Assembly: GCA_030043505.1 (NCBI GenBank)
Contig: JASHXN010000133.1
Coordinates: 1 to 5,257, forward strand
Length of the DNA stretch: 5,257 nucleotides
Source: Thermoplasmata archaeon
Lineage (GTDB): Archaea > Thermoplasmatota > Thermoplasmata > UBA184
Direction of reading: 5' to 3'
Position 1 is the first letter of the stretch, and every line of letters begins with the position of its first letter. Positions 1-5,257 of the stretch are shown one piece after another. The translations under genes were made by a program, and so were the position numbers. A model generated the notes under the pieces. The model had not been told where the DNA came from. It made no database searches and saw only the letters and a program-made list of their open reading frames with translations.

Positions 1-28
1 GCCGGACGATCCATACCCGGGCGTCGGC

Positions 29-388
29 TCAGTCGAGCCCGAGGCGGCGCCGGAGCGCCTTCTCCTCGGTCGGGTCGAGCTTCGCGATCTCTTCGTTCAG
101 GTGGACCACCCCGGACGGACCGAACATCGCGACGACGCCGCGGAGGATGTTCTTGAGGTATTTCTCCTCCACCTCCGCCGGCCGGTAGACGTACCGCTCC
201 CCGCCCTGGCACGGCTCCCGCCGCCGCCGGACGAACCCCTTCGCGTACAGGCGCGCCAGGATCGTCGCCACGGTGGTGTACGCCACGCGCGTGCCGCGCC
301 GGTCGAGCGCCCGGCGCACGTCGCGGGCCGGACCCTCCTCGACCTCGCGCAGGGCGAGGAGTACCTCCGTCTCGAGCGCGCCGATCAC
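29..388 (-). CDS. BlaI/MecI/CopY-family winged-helix transcriptional repressor
   Basis: The 119-residue product is a small DNA-binding repressor of the BlaI/MecI type, a family of dimeric winged-helix proteins whose length is usually 120-130 residues. The N-terminal half fits the family fold. Helices lie at about residues 4-30, the recognition helix at about 36-51 (AYTTVATILARLYAKG), and the basic wing at about 53-69 (run of four Arg, then YVYRP). The region from about 72 to 119 is helical and acidic/basic, as expected for the dimerisation part. The start is GTG at 388; the leftward strand carries a GAGGT ribosome binding site (positions 395-399) six bases upstream, which supports it. It is transcribed divergently from the cysteine operon, so it may regulate that operon, itself, or a downstream gene beyond the left edge. 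In Gram-positive bacteria these repressors pair with a BlaR1/MecR1 sensor protease; no partner is visible here. The family call is strong; the target is unknown, and a beta-lactam role should not be assumed. Confidence 0.88.
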   Translation of the reverse strand: MIGALETEVLLALREVEEGPARDVRRALDRRGTRVAYTTVATILARLYAKGFVRRRREPCQGGERYVYRPAEVEEKYLKNILRGVVAMFGPSGVVHLNEEIAKLDPTEEKALRRRLGLD

Positions 389-394
389 GGGCGG

Positions 395-399
395 ACCTC
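395..399 (-). promoter_or_regulatory. Ribosome binding site of the BlaI-type repressor gene
   Basis: Read leftward this is GAGGT, six bases before the GTG start at 388. The same six-base spacing is seen before the second and third operon genes, so it supports the start chosen for the repressor. Confidence 0.55.
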
Positions 400-423
400 G
401 GCGCGAGAAGGTGGGCCACGCGC

Positions 424-429
424 CTTAAG
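424..429 (-). promoter_or_regulatory. Candidate TATA-like promoter core for the repressor gene
   Basis: The AT-rich hexamer CTTAAG lies 36-41 bases upstream of the repressor GTG. If it is an archaeal TATA element, transcription would start near position 400 and give a leader of about 12 bases that just includes the GAGGT site. No bacterial -35/-10 pair was convincing. It is a weak, short match, supported only by spacing. Confidence 0.25.
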
Positions 430-437
430 ACCGCGGT

Positions 438-469
438 CGGACGCGAACGAACGAGTACGAATTCGTCCG
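438..469. repeat. Inverted repeat and nested palindromes, candidate operator
   Basis: CGGACG at 438-443 is repeated inverted as CGTCCG at 464-469. Inside it lie a CGAA-like run (CGAACGAACGAG at 444-455) and a perfect 10-base palindrome ACGAATTCGT at 457-466. Another perfect palindrome, GACCGCGGTC at 429-438, adjoins it on the left. Dyad-symmetric sites between divergent promoters suit a dimeric repressor such as the neighbouring BlaI-type protein. The sites do not resemble the TACA/TGTA operators of staphylococcal BlaI/MecI, so binding is a guess. Confidence 0.35.
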
Positions 470-518
470 GGAAGAACGGGTCCGGCTCGCCGAGGCGGTG
501 GGCAACCCGTCCCGCCGT

Positions 519-531
519 CGATAGGGTTAAC
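519..531 (+). promoter_or_regulatory. Candidate promoter core for the cysteine operon
   Basis: CGATAGGGTTAAC is the AT-richest spot close to the first operon start. Its TTAA core (527-530) sits 27-30 bases before the GTG at 557. That is where an archaeal TATA element would be if the transcript began at or next to the start codon (leaderless). The absence of a ribosome binding site before 557 agrees with that. In a bacterium this reading would not hold. Confidence 0.25.
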
Positions 532-556
532 TCGCGGGCCCTCGTCCTCGGCGGCC

Positions 557-1957
557 GTGCCGCCGTCACGGGAGGCGCCCGAGAGCATCGTGGACCTCGT
601 CGGGGAGACCCCGGCGGTCCCGCTTCGACGGGTCGCGGCCGGGATCCCGTACCGGGTCCTCGCGAAACTCGAATTCCTGAACCCGGGAGGCTCGGTGAAG
701 GACCGGATCGGCGCGTCGATGATCCGGGACGCCGAACGGGACGGCCGGCTGAAGCCGGGCGGGACGATCGTGGAGGCGACCAGCGGCAACACCGGGGTCG
801 GACTCGCGATCGTGGCGGCCGTGCGAGGCTACCGCGTCGTCTTCGTGATCCCCGACAAGATGAGCTCGGAGAAGATCCGGCTGCTGCGGGCGTACGGCGC
901 CCGGGTCGTCGTCACCCCGAGCGGCGTGCCGCCGGACCATCCGATGAGCCACTACTCGGTGGCGAAGCGGATCGCCGCCGAGACCCCGGGGGCGTTCTAT
1001 CCGAACCAGTACACGAACCCGGGGAATCCCGACGCCCACTACCGCTCGACCGGACCGGAGATCGCCCGGCAGCTCGGGAGCGGACCGGCCGCCGTGGTAG
1101 GGACGGTCGGCACCGGGGGGACGATGAGCGGGATCGGCCGGTTCCTGAAGGAGCATCGCCCGGACGTCCGGATCGTGGCGGTCGACCCGGCGGGCTCCGT
1201 GCTCGCGTCGGCGTTCCATACCGGGACCCCGAAGACGGCCGTGCCGTACCTGGTCGAAGGGATCGGGGAGGACATGGTGCCCCAGACGATCAACTTCCGC
1301 GTGATGGACGAGTTCGTGGAGGTCGGGGACCGGGAGTCGTTCGTGATGGCGCGGCGTCTGGCGCGCGAGGAGGGGCTGTTCGTTGGCGGCTCTTCCGGAG
1401 CGGCCGTCGCCGGCGCGCTCAAGTGGCTCGCCGGCCGTCCGCTCCCGGAGGGAGCGACCGTGCTCGTCATCCTGCCCGACTCGGGCGACCGGTACCTGTC
1501 GAAGTTCTACTCGGACGACTGGATGCGCGAGAAGGGCTTCCTCGAGCCCGGCGCCACGGCGGGCGAGCTGGTCGGGCGCAAGTCGGCGACGCCTCCGCTC
1601 GTCTTCGTCGAGCCGACGACCGTCCTGCGGGACGCGCTCGGGAAGCTCCGCGCCCACGGGATCTCCCAGGCCCCCGTCCTCCGCGGTGCGGAGAACGTCG
1701 GGACGCTCCAGGAGGAGGAGATCCTCCGCCGCGGGTTGGAGGACGCGACGGTCCTCGACCGCTCCGCGACGCACGCGCTCGGACCGCCGTTGCCGGAGGT
1801 CAGTTCGGACGTGCCGCTCGGCGAAGTGCTCCGACGCTTGAAGGAGGAGCGCGCCGTGCTCGTGCGGTCTCCGAAGGACCGTTCCGTCGTCGGCGTCCTG
1901 ACCCGGCACGACCTGGTCGGATTCCTTTCGGACGAGGGGGCGAACCGTGCGGCTTAG
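557..1957 (+). CDS. Cystathionine beta-synthase with C-terminal CBS domain pair
   Basis: A 466-residue PLP (fold type II) enzyme predicted to condense homocysteine with serine, or with O-acetylserine, to cystathionine: the first step of reverse transsulfuration, in the cytosol. Visible hallmarks are SIVDLVGETP near the N-terminus, the Schiff-base lysine K48 in NPGGSVKDR, the substrate loop TSGNTG (75-80), the PLP-phosphate loop GTGGT (185-189), EGIGEDMVP (234-242), GGSSGA with S279 near the pyridine nitrogen, and LPDSGDRYLSKFYSDDWM (306-323). The last two blocks resemble true cystathionine beta-synthases more than cysteine synthases. Residues of about 346-400 and 405-460 form a CBS-domain pair ending in GVLTRHDLVGFL; in the family such pairs bind adenosyl ligands and may regulate activity. 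The haem-binding N-terminal extension of animal enzymes is absent. The protein has no cysteine. The start is uncertain: GTG 557 keeps the usual short lead-in before the first conserved block, while GTG 590 would cut into it; neither has a clear ribosome binding site. The gene overlaps the next by 11 bases. Confidence 0.9.
   Translation: MPPSREAPESIVDLVGETPAVPLRRVAAGIPYRVLAKLEFLNPGGSVKDRIGASMIRDAERDGRLKPGGTIVEATSGNTGVGLAIVAAVRGYRVVFVIPDKMSSEKIRLLRAYGARVVVTPSGVPPDHPMSHYSVAKRIAAETPGAFYPNQYTNPGNPDAHYRSTGPEIARQLGSGPAAVVGTVGTGGTMSGIGRFLKEHRPDVRIVAVDPAGSVLASAFHTGTPKTAVPYLVEGIGEDMVPQTINFRVMDEFVEVGDRESFVMARRLAREEGLFVGGSSGAAVAGALKWLAGRPLPEGATVLVILPDSGDRYLSKFYSDDWMREKGFLEPGATAGELVGRKSATPPLVFVEPTTVLRDALGKLRAHGISQAPVLRGAENVGTLQEEEILRRGLEDATVLDRSATHALGPPLPEVSSDVPLGEVLRRLKEERAVLVRSPKDRSVVGVLTRHDLVGFLSDEGANRAA
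1934..1940 (+). promoter_or_regulatory. Ribosome binding site of the gamma-lyase gene
   Basis: GAGGGGG ends six bases before the GTG at 1947 and lies inside the last codons of the upstream synthase gene. It fixes the start of the second gene and implies translation from a shared transcript. Confidence 0.6.
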
Positions 1958-3089
1958 GACGCGCGTGATCCACGACGCCCAGCCGACGGACCCGCTGACG
2001 GGCGCGGTGAATCCCCCGATCTACCTCTCGAGCACGTTCCGGCAGTCGGCCCCGAACCGCAATCAGGGGTACGTCTACGGGCGCACCGCGAACCCGACCC
2101 GGAAGGTCCTGGAGAACGCGCTCGCCGCCCTGGAGTCGGGGAAGGCCGGCCTCGCCTTCTCGTCGGGCTTGGGGGCGCTGACCACGCTCTTGGAGTCGAT
2201 CCCGTCGGGGCGCCGCATCGTCGCCGGCGACGACCTGTACGGCGGCACCTGGCGGTTGATGGACCATCACGAACGCCAGTTCGGCGTCCGCAGCGAGTTC
2301 ATCGACCTGAGCCAGCCGGCGGCGGTCGCGGAGGCGCTGGAACGACCGGCGGACGTCGTCTACATCGAGTCCCCCACGAACCCGCTCCTGAAGCTCGTCG
2401 ACATTCCGGCGGTCGCGCGGCGAGCCCACGCCGCCGGGGCGACGGTCGTCGTCGACAACACCTTCGCGACCCCAGCGCTCCAGCGGCCCCTCGAGTTGGG
2501 CGCCGACGTCGTGCTGCACTCGACGACGAAGTACCTCGGGGGCCACTCCGACATCATCGGCGGCGCGCTCGTGGTCAAGGAGCGGCGGGCCGCCGCGCGG
2601 TACGCCTGGCTCCAGAACGCGGTCGGCGCCGTGCCGAGCCCGTTCGACTCGTACCTGGTGCTCCGGGGCCTGCGCACTCTCGCGGTCCGGATGCGGGCGC
2701 ACGGCGAGTCGGCCCGAGCGGTCGCCGAGGCACTGGAAGGGCATCCGAAGGTCCGCCGGGTCTTCTACCCGGGGCTCCCCTCGCACCCGCAGCACGCCCT
2801 CGCCCGTCGCCAGATGGACGACTTCGGCGGGATCGTGACGGTGGACGTGCGCGGCGGCGGGCGCCGGGCCGTCGCGTTCCTGCGCCGGCTCAAGATCTTC
2901 ACGCTCGCCGAGAGCCTGGGGGGCGTCGAGTCGCTCGCCGACCACCCGGCGTCGATGACGCACGCGAGCGTGCCGGAGGCGGACCGGCGGCGTCACGGGG
3001 TCACCGACGGACTCGTGCGCCTCTCGTGCGGGATCGAGGACCCGGCCGACCTCGCCGACGACGTGCGCGCCGCCCTCCGGGGTGTGTAG
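1947..3089 (+). CDS. Cystathionine gamma-lyase / gamma-synthase family PLP enzyme
   Basis: A 380-residue member of the Cys/Met metabolism PLP family, the usual length for MetB/MccB-type enzymes, which are cytosolic tetramers. Markers in order are PPIYLSSTF (23-31), YGRTANPTR (44-52) whose Tyr and Arg contact the neighbouring subunit's PLP phosphate, DDLYGGT with PLP-stacking Y98, ESPTNP (141-146), D170 in VVDNTFATP for the pyridine nitrogen, the Schiff-base lysine K195 in HSTTKYLGGHSD, ESLGGVESL, and R358 in VRLSCGIED for the substrate carboxylate. Sequence alone does not separate lyase from synthase cleanly. The adjacent cystathionine beta-synthase argues for gamma-lyase (cystathionine to cysteine, 2-oxobutanoate and ammonia), and the stretch SLADHPASMTHASV is close to animal and bacterial lyases. 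It has one cysteine (C361). GTG 1947 is supported by a ribosome binding site and by the conserved TRVIHDAQ-type N-terminus. The gene overlaps the synthase by 11 bases and ends one base before the CysRS start. Confidence 0.9.
   Translation: MRLRTRVIHDAQPTDPLTGAVNPPIYLSSTFRQSAPNRNQGYVYGRTANPTRKVLENALAALESGKAGLAFSSGLGALTTLLESIPSGRRIVAGDDLYGGTWRLMDHHERQFGVRSEFIDLSQPAAVAEALERPADVVYIESPTNPLLKLVDIPAVARRAHAAGATVVVDNTFATPALQRPLELGADVVLHSTTKYLGGHSDIIGGALVVKERRAAARYAWLQNAVGAVPSPFDSYLVLRGLRTLAVRMRAHGESARAVAEALEGHPKVRRVFYPGLPSHPQHALARRQMDDFGGIVTVDVRGGGRRAVAFLRRLKIFTLAESLGGVESLADHPASMTHASVPEADRRRHGVTDGLVRLSCGIEDPADLADDVRAALRGV
3079..3084 (+). promoter_or_regulatory. Ribosome binding site that decides the CysRS start
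   Basis: GGGGTG ends six bases before GTG 3091, matching the spacing of the two other recognisable sites in the window. The alternative GTG at 3082 lies inside this site and has no such element of its own, so 3091 is preferred. Confidence 0.45.
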
Positions 3090-3090
3090 C

Positions 3091-4533
3091 GTGCGCCGGT
3101 TCCGGCTCTACGATTCGCGGGCGCGGGAGGTCCGCCTCTTCGCGCCGATCCAGCCGCCGCGGGTCGGCCTGTACGTCTGCGGGCTCACGCCGTACGCCCC
3201 CGCGCACGTCGGCCACGCGCGGACGTTCGTCTTCTTCGACGTCGTCGCCCGTGCGCTGCGCCGCTGGGGCTACCGGTTGTTCTACGTCCAGAACGTGACG
3301 AACCTCGACGACAAGCTGATCGCCCGGGCGGCCGAAGCCCACGACGACCCGCTGCGGCTCGCCGAGCGCAACTTCGCGGCGTACCGGCAGGCGATGGAGC
3401 GGATCGGGGTCCGCGGCGTCGACTACTACCCGTTCGCCACCGACTACGTCGCCGAGATCGTCGCGCAGATCCGCGTGCTCGAGGCGAAAGGGTTCGTCTA
3501 CCGCGCCGCCGACGGGTCCGTCTACTACTCGGTCGCGAAGTTCCCGAAGTACGGCGAGCTGTCGCACCAGGACCCGGCCGCGCTGCGCCCCGGCGCGCGG
3601 CTCGAGCTGGACCGGGACAAGCGGTCGCCCGAGGATTTCGCGGTCTGGAAGGCAGCGACCCCCGGCGAGCCGGCGTGGCCCAGCCCGTGGGGCCCGGGCC
3701 GCCCGGGCTGGCACATCGAGGACACCGCGATGACGGAGCGGCTGCTCGGCGCCCGGTACGACCTGCACGGCGGCGGGATCGACCTGATCTTCCCGCACCA
3801 CGAGGCGGAGATCGCCCTCGCGGAGTCCGCCACCGGCGAGGCGCCGCTCGTGAACTACTGGCTGCACGGCGGGGCGCTGCAGCTGAAGGGCGAGAAGATG
3901 AGCAAGTCGCTGGGGAACGTCCTCAGCCTCGCGGAGGCGCTCGACCGGTGGGGACCGGGGCCGCTGCGGTTCTTCTACGTGAACACCCAGTACCGCAGCC
4001 CGGTCGAGTTCGAGGCGGAGCGGAGCCTCGTCGAAGCGACGGAGGCGTACCGCCGGCTGGGGCTGCCGCTCGAGCGGCTCGAGCAGGCCCTTACCGCCGG
4101 CGGGGTCGACAAGACCGGCACGGAGGCTCCGGAAGCCCTTCTGGACGACGCGGGAGCGCTCGTCGAACGCCTCGACGAGACGCTGAGCGAAGACTTCGAC
4201 ACCCGGGGCGCGATCGCGTTGCTGTTCGGCTGGAGCCGTCAGCTCGCCGAGCACGTCGACGCCTTCGAAGGGTGGTCCGGAGCCTCGCTCGAGCGCGTGC
4301 GGGCGCCGTACGACTGGGCGCGGGAGGTGCTCGGTCTCTTCGAGGACCTAGCTCCCGTCTCCTCGCAGAGTTCGGCGGCGGTCGTCGAGGCCGCGCTCGC
4401 CGCTCGGGCGAGAGCTCGGGCTCGCGGCGATTTCGCCGAGGCGGACCGGATCCGGGACGAACTCGCCGGTGCGGGGGTCGTCGTCGAGGACGGAGCGGGC
4501 GGGACCCGCTGGCATCTCGCGCGCGGAACATAG
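3091..4533 (+). CDS. cysS: Cysteinyl-tRNA synthetase (class I)
   Basis: A 480-residue cytosolic enzyme that activates cysteine with ATP and charges tRNA-Cys; the E. coli protein has 461 residues. The class I signatures are intact: HVGH (39-42) as the HIGH motif and KMSKS (269-273). The Rossmann core holds YVCGLTPY with C30, GRPGWHIED (about 203-211) and GGGIDLIFPHHEAE (about 227-240). A helical domain follows, and the end, ADRIRDELAGAGVVVEDGAGGTRW, is typical of the family. The E. coli zinc ligands are Cys28, Cys209, His234 and Glu238; here the matching residues are C30, D211, H236 and E240, so one ligand is Asp instead of Cys. C30 is the only cysteine. GTG 3091 lies one base after the lyase stop. 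GTG 3082 is possible but would add MCS, has no binding site, and puts a cysteine in a cysteine-poor protein. The position behind two cysteine-forming enzymes couples supply to use. Confidence 0.94.
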   Translation: MRRFRLYDSRAREVRLFAPIQPPRVGLYVCGLTPYAPAHVGHARTFVFFDVVARALRRWGYRLFYVQNVTNLDDKLIARAAEAHDDPLRLAERNFAAYRQAMERIGVRGVDYYPFATDYVAEIVAQIRVLEAKGFVYRAADGSVYYSVAKFPKYGELSHQDPAALRPGARLELDRDKRSPEDFAVWKAATPGEPAWPSPWGPGRPGWHIEDTAMTERLLGARYDLHGGGIDLIFPHHEAEIALAESATGEAPLVNYWLHGGALQLKGEKMSKSLGNVLSLAEALDRWGPGPLRFFYVNTQYRSPVEFEAERSLVEATEAYRRLGLPLERLEQALTAGGVDKTGTEAPEALLDDAGALVERLDETLSEDFDTRGAIALLFGWSRQLAEHVDAFEGWSGASLERVRAPYDWAREVLGLFEDLAPVSSQSSAAVVEAALAARARARARGDFAEADRIRDELAGAGVVVEDGAGGTRWHLARGT

Positions 4534-4537
4534 CCCC

Positions 4538-5257
4538 ATGCGCGGCTTTGGGTTCGCGGAGCACGGGGGCGAGGAACGGCTCCAGTTCGTCGACGTCCCC
4601 GAACCCGTACCGGGTCCTGGCGAAGTACGGGTCCGCGTGGAGGCCGCGGCGTTCAACCGGCTCGACCGATTCACGCTGGCCGGCATCCCGGGCGTCCCGA
4701 TCGAGCGACCGCATGTCCTCGGTTCCGACGGCGCCGGCACGGTAGAATCCGTCGGGACGGGGGTCGACGACCTGCCGACGGGACGAAAGGTCCTGCTGAA
4801 CCCGGGCATGTGGGACGGCACGTGCGAGGCGTGCCGCGCCGGGGCCGAGTCGTTGTGCCGCGCCTACCGGATCGTGGGCGAGCACGTGCAGGGGACCGCG
4901 GCGCGGTTCGTCGTCGTCCCCCGTCGGAACGTGCACCCGCTTCCCGATGGCTGGAACTTCGCCCAGGGCGCCGCGGCCCCACTGGTCTTCCAAACCGCGT
5001 GGCGAGCGCTCGCGACGGTCGGAGAGGTCCGGCGCGGCGACCGCGTCGCGGTCATCGGGGCCGGCGGCGGGGTGGCGACGGCGGCGGTCCAGGTCGCGAA
5101 GCTGCTCGGCGCCGAGGTCGCCGTCACCTCCCGAACCGCAGCCAAGGAGGAAGCGGTCCGCCAGCTCGGGGCAGACGCTTACCTCGTCACCGACGAAGGC
5201 CACCCGCTCGACCGTCTCCTGTGGGAGTGGAGCGGGAAGAAGGGGGTCGACGTGATC
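4538..5257 (+). CDS. Zinc-binding medium-chain dehydrogenase/reductase, N-terminal part (runs off the window)
   Basis: The first 240 residues of an alcohol dehydrogenase/quinone oxidoreductase-like NAD(P)H enzyme; full members have about 340. The GroES-like domain shows PEPVPGPGEVRVRV (21-34), FNRLDRF (39-45) and PHVLGSDGAGTVESVG (58-73). The structural-zinc lobe is DGTCEACRAGAESLC (93-107) and the cofactor domain opens with VIGAGGGVATAA (172-183). Catalytic-zinc ligands of classical alcohol dehydrogenases (Cys before the D43 region, and His-Glu after Gly62) are replaced by Asn/Arg and Ser-Asp, so zinc-dependent alcohol oxidation is unlikely. The structural lobe keeps three cysteines (96, 99, 107), with Asp at the first position (93). 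The substrate cannot be named. ATG 4538 follows the CysRS stop by four bases and gives the usual family N-terminus; no good ribosome binding site precedes it. It is probably cotranscribed, but with no evident tie to cysteine metabolism. Confidence 0.85.
   Translation, partial: MRGFGFAEHGGEERLQFVDVPEPVPGPGEVRVRVEAAAFNRLDRFTLAGIPGVPIERPHVLGSDGAGTVESVGTGVDDLPTGRKVLLNPGMWDGTCEACRAGAESLCRAYRIVGEHVQGTAARFVVVPRRNVHPLPDGWNFAQGAAAPLVFQTAWRALATVGEVRRGDRVAVIGAGGGVATAAVQVAKLLGAEVAVTSRTAAKEEAVRQLGADAYLVTDEGHPLDRLLWEWSGKKGVDVI

Larger units (their letters stand above)
389..556. promoter_or_regulatory. Divergent control region between the repressor gene and the cysteine operon
   Basis: These 168 bases separate the two divergent starts and are the only non-coding stretch of note. 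No convincing start codon with a ribosome binding site lies inside, and no RNA gene or riboswitch fold was recognised. It is locally less GC-rich than the flanks, with AT-rich spots at 423-430, 444-466 and 519-531, and it holds several short perfect palindromes. Promoters for both directions should lie here. Because a BlaI-type repressor abuts it, it is also the natural place for that protein's operator. The region function is inferred from gene orientation and base composition, not from a known motif. Confidence 0.6.

Noticed and set aside
1..14. Possible start of a further leftward gene (ATG at 14, reading leftward), 14 bases past the repressor stop
   Set aside because: Only four codons are visible and no ribosome binding site precedes it. 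A BlaR1/M56-type partner could lie there, but nothing in the window supports it.
101..556. In-frame open extension upstream of the cystathionine beta-synthase, beginning at an ATG at 101
   Set aside because: It runs antisense through the repressor gene, is Arg/Pro-rich with no recognisable domain, and would add about 150 residues before the conserved family N-terminus.
389..556. Riboswitch or T-box controlling cysteine genes
   Set aside because: No T-box core, SAM-riboswitch pattern or terminator hairpin with a T-run was found in the spacer.
566..1909. Long antisense open frame opposite the synthase gene
   Set aside because: High-GC codon use leaves long stop-free antisense frames; the translation is Arg/Asp/His-rich with no domain. 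The same holds for the antisense frames at 1800-2996, 3001-4254 and 4091-5203.
1947..3089. Calling the second enzyme MetB (cystathionine gamma-synthase, forward direction)
   Set aside because: The family cannot be split reliably by eye, but pairing with a cystathionine beta-synthase and the lyase-like C-terminal stretch favour the reverse direction. No gene symbol was assigned.
3082..3090. Alternative CysRS start at GTG 3082
   Set aside because: It overlaps the putative ribosome binding site, has no site of its own, and would add a cysteine to a protein with only one other.

Overview
The window is GC-rich DNA with codons that mostly end in G or C. It is almost fully coding: five genes and one divergent control region of 168 bases. 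No RNA gene, insertion sequence, CRISPR array or long repeat was seen. Host identity cannot be settled from 5 kb. Weak hints favour a high-GC archaeon, possibly of the Thermoplasmata type: TTAA cores about 27-28 bases upstream of the likely transcription starts, one gene start with no ribosome binding site that could be leaderless, and a cysteinyl-tRNA synthetase zinc-site variant (Asp for Cys) that I associate, from memory, with some archaea. A GC-rich bacterium remains possible.

Layout: a BlaI/MecI-type winged-helix repressor runs leftward (29-388). A control region (389-556) holds two AT-rich promoter candidates and a palindrome-rich segment. Four tightly packed genes then run rightward: cystathionine beta-synthase with C-terminal CBS domains (557-1957), a cystathionine gamma-lyase/synthase family PLP enzyme (1947-3089), cysteinyl-tRNA synthetase (3091-4533), and the first 240 residues of a zinc-binding medium-chain dehydrogenase cut by the window end (4538-5257). 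Junctions are an 11-base overlap, a 1-base gap and a 4-base gap, so this looks like one operon.

Together the first three operon genes form a homocysteine-to-Cys-tRNA route. The synthase condenses homocysteine with serine (or an activated serine), the lyase releases cysteine, and CysRS charges it onto tRNA. The dehydrogenase has no obvious role in this.

The most unusual signals are at the residue level. The three cysteine-supply proteins contain only 2 cysteines in about 1,326 residues. CysRS has Asp in place of a zinc-binding Cys, and the dehydrogenase also has Asp in place of the first structural-zinc Cys. I did not find a wholly new system. This is a recognisable metabolic operon with an interesting cysteine-sparing signature.
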